From assembly GCF_014171475.1 (NCBI RefSeq), contig NZ_CP048817.1, positions 3,410,001 to 3,474,000 on the forward strand: 64,000 bases of DNA. The letters are read 5' to 3'. This DNA is from Sphingomonas sp. So64.6b (lineage in GTDB: Bacteria > Pseudomonadota > Alphaproteobacteria > Sphingomonadales > Sphingomonadaceae). The notes beneath the pieces were generated by a model, which saw only the letters and a program-made list of their open reading frames with translations, was not told the origin of the DNA and did no database searches. Of this stretch, positions 8,764-16,639 are shown in pieces (the first letter of the stretch is position 1; every line of letters begins with the position of its first letter). A program made the position numbers and the translations under genes.

Positions 8764-9989
8764 GCCGGTTGCGCATCCTGATCGCCCTGGGTCTGAGCTA
8801 CGCGCTGCTCGGCATTCTGATGAACAGCATCGGCACCGTGATCCTGCAATCGATCCACCATTTCGGCGCGACCAAGCCGATGGGATCGACGCTGGAGGCG
8901 TGCAAGGATTTGTCCGTCGTCGTCGCATCCTTCCTGTTCGCGGTGCGCATTCCGGCATTCGGCTATCGTCGCGCGCTCGGCGGCGTGATGGCGGCGATCG
9001 CCATTGCCTGCATCACCGCTTCATTCGCCGCGAGCTTCATCGCAATGCAATTGCTGTTCGTCGCGACCGGCCTGTGTTTCGGCATCGCCAAGGTCGCGAC
9101 CTATGGGACGATCGGCCTGCTGGCGCGTGACCCCGCGGATCATGCGAGCACGACCGCGACGATCGAGGGCGTGTTCATGGTCGGCCTGCTTGCCGGCGTC
9201 TGGCTGTTCGGATGGTTCATCGGTGCGGATCGAACGGGTGATCAGTGGCTGCACGTCTATTGGCTGCTTGGGGGCATCGCGGCGTGCCTGGCCTTACTCT
9301 GGTCGATGACGCCGATCGACGAGACCGGCGCCATCGCGCACGAGGCTGACCTGCCCGGTGGCCTGCGCGCGATGCTGGCGCTTGCCGCGCTCCCCGCGAC
9401 GGTCGCGTTTCTCGCCGGAATCTTCTGTTATGTCCTGGTCGAACAAAGCGTCGGCACCTGGTTGCCGACCTTCAACAATGAAATACTTCATCTGCCGCCC
9501 GCCATGAGCGTGCAGATGTCGAGCATCTTCGTCGGCGCGCTTGCGGTCGGACGGCTCGCCTCGGGCGTGGTGCTGCGACGGATCCACTGGCTGCCGGTGC
9601 TGCTCGCCTGCCTCGCCGGTATCGCGATACTCGTCGTCGCGACGCTGCCCGCGACGCGCGGGCTCGCGATGCGGCCCGACATCGGCTGGGCGAATGCACC
9701 GGTCGCGGCTTATGTGTTTCCGCTGCTCGGCATATTCATGGCGCCGATCTACCCGACCTTGTGCTCGGTCGTGCTGAGTGCATTGCCGCGGCATCGCCAT
9801 GCCGCGATGATGGGGCTGATCGTCATCTTCTCGGCACTTGGCGGCACGCTTGGGTCGTTCGTGACCAGCCTGTTGTTCCAGCACGTCTCCGGGCAAATAG
9901 CCTTCTACTTCACGCTGGTGCCGCTGGCGCTGATCGCAATGACATTGTTCCGGATCCGCAGCGGGCTGACGCACGGGGTCGCGGCATGA
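8760..9989 (+). CDS. MFS transporter
   Basis: 409 residues, almost entirely hydrophobic, compatible with 12 transmembrane helices. The start is a TTG overlapping the previous stop (TTGA), giving MSRLRILIALGLSYALLGILMNSIG, which opens directly into the first helix. There is no soluble domain. Placed among periplasmic and apparently cytoplasmic glycosidases, it is the probable inner-membrane importer for the sugar released in the periplasm. The MFS subfamily was not resolved. Its stop overlaps the trehalase start (ATGA). Confidence 0.85.
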   Translation: MSRLRILIALGLSYALLGILMNSIGTVILQSIHHFGATKPMGSTLEACKDLSVVVASFLFAVRIPAFGYRRALGGVMAAIAIACITASFAASFIAMQLLFVATGLCFGIAKVATYGTIGLLARDPADHASTTATIEGVFMVGLLAGVWLFGWFIGADRTGDQWLHVYWLLGGIAACLALLWSMTPIDETGAIAHEADLPGGLRAMLALAALPATVAFLAGIFCYVLVEQSVGTWLPTFNNEILHLPPAMSVQMSSIFVGALAVGRLASGVVLRRIHWLPVLLACLAGIAILVVATLPATRGLAMRPDIGWANAPVAAYVFPLLGIFMAPIYPTLCSVVLSALPRHRHAAMMGLIVIFSALGGTLGSFVTSLLFQHVSGQIAFYFTLVPLALIAMTLFRIRSGLTHGVAA

Positions 9990-11515
9990 TGCCCGCCCCG
10001 CCCTCGCGCCTGTTCGGCACATTGTTCGCAGCGGTGCAGGAACGCCGCCTGTTCAGTGATTCGAAAACGTTCGCCGACGCCGTGCCGTGCCGGGCGCCCG
10101 AAGCGATCATGGCCGATTGGGAGGCCCAGCCGGCACTCGACGATGCCGCGCTGACGGCGTTCGTCGCGACCAATTTCGATTTGCCGCCAGACGTGCCGTC
10201 GCCGCCGGCCGATGCGCGCCAGCTGGTCGATCACATCGCCGCGCTATGGCCGGACCTGACGCGTGAGACGCCGGTCGCACCGGCATATTCGTCCGCGCTG
10301 CCGCTGCCCCGGCGCTATGTCGTCCCGGGCGGGCGCTTCCGCGAGCTCTATTACTGGGACAGTTATTTCACGATGCTTGGCCTTGCCCGGTCCGGGCGGC
10401 AGGATCTGGTCGAGGATATGGTGGCCAATTTCGGTAGCCTGATCGAAGTTTATGGCCACATTCCCAACGGCACGCGCAGCTATTATCTGTCGCGCTCGCA
10501 TCCGCCCTTCTTCTACCTGATGGCTGCGCTGTCGCAGGACGGTGCGACAGCGGCGCGCGCGCGGCGGCTGGGCTGGATGCGCGCCGAACATCGTTTCTGG
10601 ATGGACGGGGCGGAGGCGCTCGCCCCGGGCGGAACGCATCGCCGGGCGGTACGGCTGGCGGACGGCGCGTTGCTCAATCGCTATTGGGACGATGCGGATA
10701 CACCGCGCGACGAATCCTGGGCGGAGGATGTCAGCCTTGCCCTGGGCGCGCCCGAACGCATCGCGCCCGACCTGTGGCGGGATCTGCGCGCGGCGGCGGA
10801 AAGCGGCTGGGATTTCAGCTCGCGCTGGCTCGGCGACGGATACACCCTGGCGACGATCCGCACCACGCGGATCGTCCCGGTCGACCTCAACAGCCTGTTG
10901 CACGGCCTGGAGAGCGCCATCGCGGAGGAGGCGGCCGCCCTGGGCAACGACGAGCTGGCACGGGCGTTCGATCGCGCCGCGCAGGCGCGCGCCGCTGCGA
11001 TCGATCGTCATTTATGGAATGCCGAGCGCGGCCATTATGCCGATCATGATCTCGATCGGGGTGGTGCGACCGATCAGCCGACGGCGGCGATGGTCTTCCC
11101 GCTGTTCGCCGGCCTTGCCGATCCGGAGCGCGCCGCCCGGACGATCGACGCGCTTGGACCGTTGCTGGCCCCGTGGGGCCTGGGCACCACCGCGCTTCGC
11201 ACCGGGCAGCAATGGGATGCCCCCAATGGCTGGGCGCCGCTGCAATGGATCGCGGTCGCCGGCTTGCGCCGATACGGGCGCGCCGATCTGGCCGACGGCA
11301 TCGCGGAGCGTTGGCTGTCGCTGGTGACGCGTCATTACCGCACGACCGGGCAGTTGCTGGAGAAATACCAGGTTGAGATCGGCGCTGCGGGCGGCGGTGG
11401 GGAATATGAGGTCGAGACAGGCTTTGGCTGGACCAATGGTGTCGCACTGGAAATGCTGGCAACCCGGGGCTCCGCGCCAATCCCGGCGCAAGCCGGAGGT
11501 GCCGCCGCATGCTGA
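9986..11515 (+). CDS. GH37 trehalase, apparently cytoplasmic
   Basis: 509 residues. Trehalase hydrolyses alpha,alpha-trehalose to two glucoses. Family signatures: an early FSDSKTFADAVP block, signature 1 PGGRFRELYYWDSYF near residue 115, SGWDFSSRW (carrying the presumed catalytic acid), QWDAPNGWAP (signature 2), the EKY motif, and GGGGEYEVETGFGWTNG. No signal peptide is visible, so it resembles the cytoplasmic TreF type. The last 15 or so residues (GSAPIPAQAGGAAAC) come from a short GC-rich inverted repeat and look like an added tail. A trehalase inside a beta-glycosidase/esterase cluster hints that the imported substrate has a trehalose core. The stop overlaps the next gene by 7 bases. Confidence 0.92.
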   Translation: MMPAPPSRLFGTLFAAVQERRLFSDSKTFADAVPCRAPEAIMADWEAQPALDDAALTAFVATNFDLPPDVPSPPADARQLVDHIAALWPDLTRETPVAPAYSSALPLPRRYVVPGGRFRELYYWDSYFTMLGLARSGRQDLVEDMVANFGSLIEVYGHIPNGTRSYYLSRSHPPFFYLMAALSQDGATAARARRLGWMRAEHRFWMDGAEALAPGGTHRRAVRLADGALLNRYWDDADTPRDESWAEDVSLALGAPERIAPDLWRDLRAAAESGWDFSSRWLGDGYTLATIRTTRIVPVDLNSLLHGLESAIAEEAAALGNDELARAFDRAAQARAAAIDRHLWNAERGHYADHDLDRGGATDQPTAAMVFPLFAGLADPERAARTIDALGPLLAPWGLGTTALRTGQQWDAPNGWAPLQWIAVAGLRRYGRADLADGIAERWLSLVTRHYRTTGQLLEKYQVEIGAAGGGGEYEVETGFGWTNGVALEMLATRGSAPIPAQAGGAAAC

Positions 11516-12375
11516 TCTCGATCCTGTTCGCCGCCCAGTCCATGGCGCTGGCATCAACCACGCCGGCATCGATCGCGCCGGTACAGGCAGCGCCCGCCGA
11601 CACGGCGATGGTGGTCGATCCCTGCCCGCCGCCGGCCGCGCCCAATTCCGGGCGCGCCGCGATGGTGCAGACAATATTGACGCCGAACACGGCCTTCACC
11701 CCGCCGCCGGTGCCGCTGCGCGATCAGCCGTTGACTGGTCAGGCCGCGCGGGATTGGCCCGCGCTGTGCCGCTACCGCACGGAAAATGCCGCGCTGACCG
11801 GACCGGTGCGCGTCGTCTTCATGGGGGATTCGATCACCGAATTGTGGAAGGCGGCCGACCCCGACTTCTTCACGGGCGGCGTGGTCGATCGCGGCATCAG
11901 CGGGCAGACCAGCGCACAGATGGTGCTGCGTTTCCAACAGGATGTCGTCGCGCTGAAGCCGCGTGCGGTGCACATCATGGCCGGCACCAACGATGTCGCG
12001 GGCAATACCGGCCCGACCACCGAGCAGGCATACAAGGACAATATCACCGCCATGGCGACGCTCGCCCATGCCAATGGCATCCGCGTGGTGATTGGCGCGA
12101 TCCCGCCCGCAGCGCATTTCTGGTGGGCGCCGGCGATGAAACCGGCGCCGCAGATCGTCCGGCTCAACCATTGGCTGGCGGACTATGCGCGACGCAACGG
12201 ATTCGTGTTCGTCGACTATCACCGCGCGCTCACCGCATCCGACGGATCGCTGCCGCCGTCTTTCGCCAATGACGGCGTACACCCCAATCGCGCCGGCTAT
12301 GCCGTGATGCAGGCGCAGGCCCGAACCGCCTTGAAGCCATATCTCCCGCCCCCATCCAATGGAGTTCGTCGATGA
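11509..12375 (+). CDS. SGNH/GDSL-type esterase, secreted
   Basis: 288 residues with a signal-like start (MLISILFAAQSMALAS). SGNH blocks are clear: block I FMGDSITELW with the Ser nucleophile near residue 108, block III GTNDVAGN with the Asn, and block V NDGVHPNRAGY with the Asp/His pair. Such enzymes remove acetyl or other small acyl groups from sugars and lipids. The gene starts inside the trehalase 3' end and its TGA overlaps the following ATG, consistent with translational coupling. It probably belongs to the deacylation set of this cluster. Confidence 0.88.
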   Translation: MLISILFAAQSMALASTTPASIAPVQAAPADTAMVVDPCPPPAAPNSGRAAMVQTILTPNTAFTPPPVPLRDQPLTGQAARDWPALCRYRTENAALTGPVRVVFMGDSITELWKAADPDFFTGGVVDRGISGQTSAQMVLRFQQDVVALKPRAVHIMAGTNDVAGNTGPTTEQAYKDNITAMATLAHANGIRVVIGAIPPAAHFWWAPAMKPAPQIVRLNHWLADYARRNGFVFVDYHRALTASDGSLPPSFANDGVHPNRAGYAVMQAQARTALKPYLPPPSNGVRR

Positions 12376-13721
12376 TCCGTCCCGCATTCAGGACTATCGC
12401 TGCCGCCTTGTTGGCATGCGCCGCACCAGTGCTGGGCGCTGCTGCGGATACACCCGCCGCAGCGCTGAGCGCGAGCCAGACGGCCTTGGTCGCGAAGGCG
12501 CGCGCGCTGGGAGCGACCGACGTCGCCGCCACGCCGGGGCCGAATGGCGGCCTCATCCTGGGCGGCAAACTGGAAGGCGATCAGTTCGCGCTAGCCTTTC
12601 CGGCGTCGTGGAATCATCAGGGACTATTGTTCGCCCACGGCTATTCCACGCCAGGCACGCCGGTCGCCGTGGCGGAGGATCCGGTCGCCAAAGGGCCGGG
12701 CGGCGGCGTATTCGCCGACGCCTATGGCCAGGGCTATGCCGTCGGGCACAGCGCTTATGACAAAGCGGGGCTGGGCGTCGAAACAGGTGTGAAGAATACC
12801 GTGCGGCTGCGCGACTTCCTGACGCGGCTCGGCACCAAACGCACTTATGTGATGGGCGATTCGATGGGCGGCGGCATCGTCGTTGCGCTGCTCGATCTCT
12901 ATCCCAAATCATTTGCCGGCGGCTTCGCGCGCTGCGGCGTGGTGGACAGCTGGCAGACCTTGTTCGGCCAGCTCATCGATATGCGGCTGGCCTATAATTT
13001 CCTCACCATTGGGACGCCCTACGCACTGCCCGGCGTCCAGGATGCGCGGCGCAGCGCGCTGCCGACCGACCCGCCCTCGCCAGCCGCCGCGCAAGGTTAT
13101 CTGTTCGGTCAGATCGGCAAGGTCGCGACACCGATCCTCGCCTTGTGGAATGCGGCGCAGAAGAACCCGAACGGACGCGAGGCGCGCATCGTCTCCCAGG
13201 TTGCCGCGATCGGTGGGTTCGATCGCGACGCGGCGTCGATCGCTTTCCCGCTGGTCACCGCATCGCTGGGCGCGGACGACATGGCGGCGACCGCCGGCGG
13301 CCAGGTCTATGGCAATATCGGCAAGGTCTATGCCTCCCAGACAATGACCGCGGAAGAGGCCGCCGCGCTTAACGCCGGTGTGCAGCGCATTGCCGCCGAT
13401 CCCGCCGCGCTTACCTATCTGACGCATTGGCACAAGGCGACCGGCCGCCTGCGCGTGCCCCTGGTGACGCTGCACAATCGCATCGACTCGCTCGTCCCGT
13501 TCGCTCAGGAACAGGCGTTGGCGAACACGGTTGCGCAAGCCAAACGAACCAGCAATCTGATCCAGTACGACGTTGCGCCAGTGCGCGCGCCGTTGCCGGT
13601 CGGTGGTGTCGATGGTTACACGCATTGCGGGTTCGACAAGGTACAGACACTGGCCGGCTGGAATGCGCTGCGCGGCTGGGTCGAAACCGGAAAACGTCCG
13701 GCGGCCGACGCGGTCAAGTGA
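12372..13721 (+). CDS. Secreted alpha/beta hydrolase (second paralogue)
   Basis: 449 residues with a signal peptide (MIRPAFRTIAAALLACAAPVLGAAA). It is a paralogue of the protein at 2879-4252: same length class, nucleophile elbow GDSMGG, the KNPNGREARI and QVAAIGGF blocks, the RIDSLVPFAQEQAL region and the C-terminal VDGYTHCGF with the likely catalytic His. Keeping two copies, one near each end of the operon, suggests they act on different acyl positions or chain lengths. It overlaps the SGNH gene (ATGA) and the GH42 gene (GTGA). The substrate is not known. Confidence 0.8.
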   Translation: MIRPAFRTIAAALLACAAPVLGAAADTPAAALSASQTALVAKARALGATDVAATPGPNGGLILGGKLEGDQFALAFPASWNHQGLLFAHGYSTPGTPVAVAEDPVAKGPGGGVFADAYGQGYAVGHSAYDKAGLGVETGVKNTVRLRDFLTRLGTKRTYVMGDSMGGGIVVALLDLYPKSFAGGFARCGVVDSWQTLFGQLIDMRLAYNFLTIGTPYALPGVQDARRSALPTDPPSPAAAQGYLFGQIGKVATPILALWNAAQKNPNGREARIVSQVAAIGGFDRDAASIAFPLVTASLGADDMAATAGGQVYGNIGKVYASQTMTAEEAAALNAGVQRIAADPAALTYLTHWHKATGRLRVPLVTLHNRIDSLVPFAQEQALANTVAQAKRTSNLIQYDVAPVRAPLPVGGVDGYTHCGFDKVQTLAGWNALRGWVETGKRPAADAVK

Positions 13722-15769
13722 GGCTGAAGGTCTTTCTGTCGGCGTTGCTGCTTGCCGCAGCGCCGGCCGTTGCGGCGACCGGCGAACCGGCGCCGTTCAA
13801 GGCCGCGGGCCTGTCGATCGGCAGCAGCTGGTATCCCGAACAATGGCCCGAAGCGCGCTGGGAAGTCGATCTGGCGCTGATGGAGCGCGCTCAGTTAAAC
13901 GTCGTACGCATCGGCGAATTCGCCTGGGCGCGGATGGAGCCGGCCGATGGTCAGTTCGATTTCGCCTGGCTCGACCGGGCGATCGCGGCGGCTGCGCGGC
14001 ACAAGATTCGCGTCGTGCTCGGCACGCCGACCGCCGGGCCGCCGATCTGGCTGACTGAGGCGCATCCCGACGTCCTGCGCGTCAATGAAGACGGCAGCGT
14101 CGAGGGACATGGCGAACGACGCCAATTCTCCTTCGCGAGCGCGACCTATCGCGGTTATGCGCGCCGTATCGCCGCAGAGATGGCGCGGCGCTATGGCCGC
14201 AATCCCAATGTCGTCGGCTGGCAGATCGACAATGAAATCGGCGTGCCCTCGTTCGATGGCGAAGTCAGGACACTCTGGGCCAGCTGGCTGGCGAAACGCT
14301 ATGGCAGTATCGATGCGCTCAACCGGCGCTGGACGACCGAGTATTGGAGCCAGCGCTACCAGCGCTTCGATCAGATTCCGCTGAAATCGAAAGGGCCGCA
14401 GAACCCGGCGCTGATCCTCGATTATCACCGGTTCGTCAGCAGCGTATGGGCGGATTATGTCGGCGAACAGGCAGTCGCGATCCGCGCTCATGCCGACCCG
14501 CGTCAGTTCGTCACCACCAACTCGACCGCCTGGAACAATAATTTCGACCAGTATCTCGTCCACCGCGACCTCGATATCGCGGCGTGGGACGATTATGTGC
14601 CTGGCGGCCGTCCCGACTGGGTGGCCAATGCGCTGCATCATGATCTGGTCCGCGGCTATAAACGGCGCAATTTCTGGGTGATGGAAGCGCAGCCGGGGCG
14701 CGTCGATTGGGCGCCGGTGAACCGGTCGCTCGATCCGGGCCAGGTACGCGAACTGGCCTGGCAAATGGTCGCGCATGGCGGGGACGCGATCCTCTACTGG
14801 CAATGGCGCAGCGCGCTGAACGGGCAAGAGCAGTATCACGGTACGGTGGTCGGGCCGGACGGTATGCCCATGCCGATCTATGACGAGATCGCGAAGACCG
14901 CCGCCGAATTCGCCAGCGCGGCACCGTTGCTGGCCGGCACGAGCCCATATGCCAGGATCGCCATGCTCTATTCGCAGGAGAGCCGCTGGGCGGTGGATCA
15001 GGAAAAGCATAGCCGCGATTACGACCCGGTCGCCACGATGCAGGACTGGTATCGTCCAGTCGCGGCCAGCGGACGGACAATCGACATATTACCCGGCAAC
15101 GCGGATCTGGCCGGATACGCGCTGGTTGTCGCACCGCTGCTCAACATAGTGGACAATGCGACCGCCGAACGTCTGACAAGCTATGTGCGGGGCGGCGGGC
15201 ATCTCGTGCTCGGGCCGCGCAGTGGCATGAAGGACGACGACAACGCGCTATGGACTCAGCGCCAGCCGGGCCCGCTCGCCGCGCTGCTCGGCGCGCGCGT
15301 CGAGAATTATTATCCGATCGATGCCGGCGTGATCGTCGCCGGTGCATCGATTACCGGCAGTGCAAAGACCTGGGCCGAGGTGCTCAAGCCGACCGCGAAC
15401 GATGTCGAGATACTCGCGACCTATTCGGATGGCCCCTGGCTAGCGGGCAAGCCCGCGATCGTCTCGCGCCGCGTTGGCAAAGGCCGGATCACTTATGTCG
15501 GGGCGATATTCGATTCTGCCGGACAACGCGCGATCACCGATTTCATGCTTGCATCGGTTCGCGCCGGTGCCCCGCCACTGCCCCCGGCCGACGGCGTCGA
15601 GGCCGTGGAACGGAAAGGTCCGGGCGGGCGATACCTGATCGTCATCAATCACGCCGGCGAGCCGGCTCAACTCCAACTTCCGGCCGGCGCTCGCCGGGTG
15701 GTCGGCGACCTTGATGCCGGCACCTTACCCGCGCATGGCGTCGCCCTGCTGAGCCTGCCCGTCCATTAA
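13718..15769 (+). CDS. GH42 family beta-galactosidase-like glycosidase
   Basis: 683 residues starting at a GTG that overlaps the previous stop (GTGA) and gives a signal peptide (LKVFLSALLLAAAPAVAA). GH42 features: the opening GSSWYPEQWPEARWEVDL, acid/base Glu in WQIDNEIG near residue 170, nucleophile Glu in FWVMEAQPG near residue 325, then the GH42 trimerisation domain (around LVVAPLLN and GGGHLVLGPRSG) and a small C-terminal beta domain. GH42 enzymes are retaining and mostly act on beta-galactosides, sometimes alpha-L-arabinopyranosides. It is the last gene of the cluster and meets the convergent GntR gene after 27 bases. Confidence 0.9.
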   Translation: MRLKVFLSALLLAAAPAVAATGEPAPFKAAGLSIGSSWYPEQWPEARWEVDLALMERAQLNVVRIGEFAWARMEPADGQFDFAWLDRAIAAAARHKIRVVLGTPTAGPPIWLTEAHPDVLRVNEDGSVEGHGERRQFSFASATYRGYARRIAAEMARRYGRNPNVVGWQIDNEIGVPSFDGEVRTLWASWLAKRYGSIDALNRRWTTEYWSQRYQRFDQIPLKSKGPQNPALILDYHRFVSSVWADYVGEQAVAIRAHADPRQFVTTNSTAWNNNFDQYLVHRDLDIAAWDDYVPGGRPDWVANALHHDLVRGYKRRNFWVMEAQPGRVDWAPVNRSLDPGQVRELAWQMVAHGGDAILYWQWRSALNGQEQYHGTVVGPDGMPMPIYDEIAKTAAEFASAAPLLAGTSPYARIAMLYSQESRWAVDQEKHSRDYDPVATMQDWYRPVAASGRTIDILPGNADLAGYALVVAPLLNIVDNATAERLTSYVRGGGHLVLGPRSGMKDDDNALWTQRQPGPLAALLGARVENYYPIDAGVIVAGASITGSAKTWAEVLKPTANDVEILATYSDGPWLAGKPAIVSRRVGKGRITYVGAIFDSAGQRAITDFMLASVRAGAPPLPPADGVEAVERKGPGGRYLIVINHAGEPAQLQLPAGARRVVGDLDAGTLPAHGVALLSLPVH

Positions 15770-15796
15770 CTGAAGGCCGTAGCGCATGGTGTCGGG

Positions 15797-16543
15797 CTAG
15801 CCGAGTTGCGCGCTCATCCGGAAGCGCGCGCGGCTCGCTGCGGCGCGGTGCTTGGTTTCCTCGATCTCGCGTTCCTCGGTCGCATCGAGCATCGCCTCGA
15901 GCAGCCGGTTGAAATGCTGGCGCATGGCGACCCGCGCCGCTTGCGGGTCATGCCGGGCGAGCCCGTCGACGATCGCGGCGTGTTCCGACTGCCGGGTTGC
16001 ACCGTCGTGGTGACATACCGACGCATGGGTCGTGCGCACTTCGGCAATCTCGGTGCGCAACCGCCATAGTGTCTCGATCACATGGATGATCGCCTTGTTG
16101 CCTGATGCAGCGGCGATGGTCAGATGGAACAGGCGGTCGATCGAGGTGATCGCATCGTCGTCGAGATTGTCCTGCGCCATCTGGTCGAGCAGGTCGCGCA
16201 GGATCGCAAGGTCGCCATCGGAGATGATCGGTGCGGCGAGCGCCGCCGCCTCGGATTCGAACAGCAGACGCGCCTCGGTCAGTTCGAAAGCGCTGACTGC
16301 CGGCAAGTGTCCGGAATCCTGCGTAACCGTGTCCGAGACATAGACGCCCGAGCCGGTCTTGATCCGGATCCGGCCGGTCGCCTGCAGCGCGATCTCCGCT
16401 TCGCGGATGGTGACGCGGCTGACGCCGAAACGCTCGGAAAGCTCGCGCTCGCCCGGCAGGCGCGATCCTGGCGGAAACGCTCCCTTGTCGATCAGCTCGA
16501 CAATCTGGTCCGCGACATTCTGAAAGAGACGACGATCTGCCAT
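15797..16543 (-). CDS. FadR/GntR-family regulator, probable alginate regulon repressor
   Basis: 248 residues. The N-terminal winged helix-turn-helix is seen in LIDKGAFPPGSRLPGERELS and RFGVSRVTIREAEIAL. The C-terminal FCD ligand domain keeps the metal/ligand pattern: Asp and His in DRLFHLTI, His in SEHAAIVDGL, and His in RQHFNRLL. The start at 16543 (MADRRLFQ) is preferred to longer versions because typical family members begin there; GGAGG lies 13 bases upstream. It sits next to a TonB receptor, KDG kinase and alginate lyases, where such regulators commonly sense a uronate-derived metabolite. A weak form of the shared motif lies about 30 bases upstream of its start, suggesting autoregulation. 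Confidence 0.88.
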   Translation of the reverse strand: MADRRLFQNVADQIVELIDKGAFPPGSRLPGERELSERFGVSRVTIREAEIALQATGRIRIKTGSGVYVSDTVTQDSGHLPAVSAFELTEARLLFESEAAALAAPIISDGDLAILRDLLDQMAQDNLDDDAITSIDRLFHLTIAAASGNKAIIHVIETLWRLRTEIAEVRTTHASVCHHDGATRQSEHAAIVDGLARHDPQAARVAMRQHFNRLLEAMLDATEEREIEETKHRAAASRARFRMSAQLG

Positions 16544-16573
16544 TGGCCTAACAATTCCTCCGCTTGTCGCCTG

Positions 16574-16587
16574 GATTGTCATACCAC
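16574..16587. promoter_or_regulatory. Weak copy of the alginate-regulon motif, upstream of the GntR gene
   Basis: GATTGTCATACCAC matches the motif found at 19662 and 28339 at about 9 of 14 positions, including the ATACCA half. It lies 31 bases upstream of the regulator's start codon, where an autoregulatory site would be expected. Low certainty on its own. Confidence 0.3.
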
Positions 16588-16592
16588 TTGGC

Positions 16593-16614
16593 CCGGACGA
16601 CACAAGCCGTCCGG
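16593..16614 (-). terminator. Hairpin downstream of the TonB receptor gene
   Basis: CCGGACG and CGTCCGG form a perfect 7-bp stem over an 8-base loop, 26 bases past the receptor stop codon; a second small hairpin (GGGTC-TG-GACCC, 16629-16640) abuts the stop. No clear T-run follows, so terminator function is tentative. Confidence 0.4.
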
Positions 16615-16639
16615 ACCCTGGTCGATTAGGGTCTGGACC

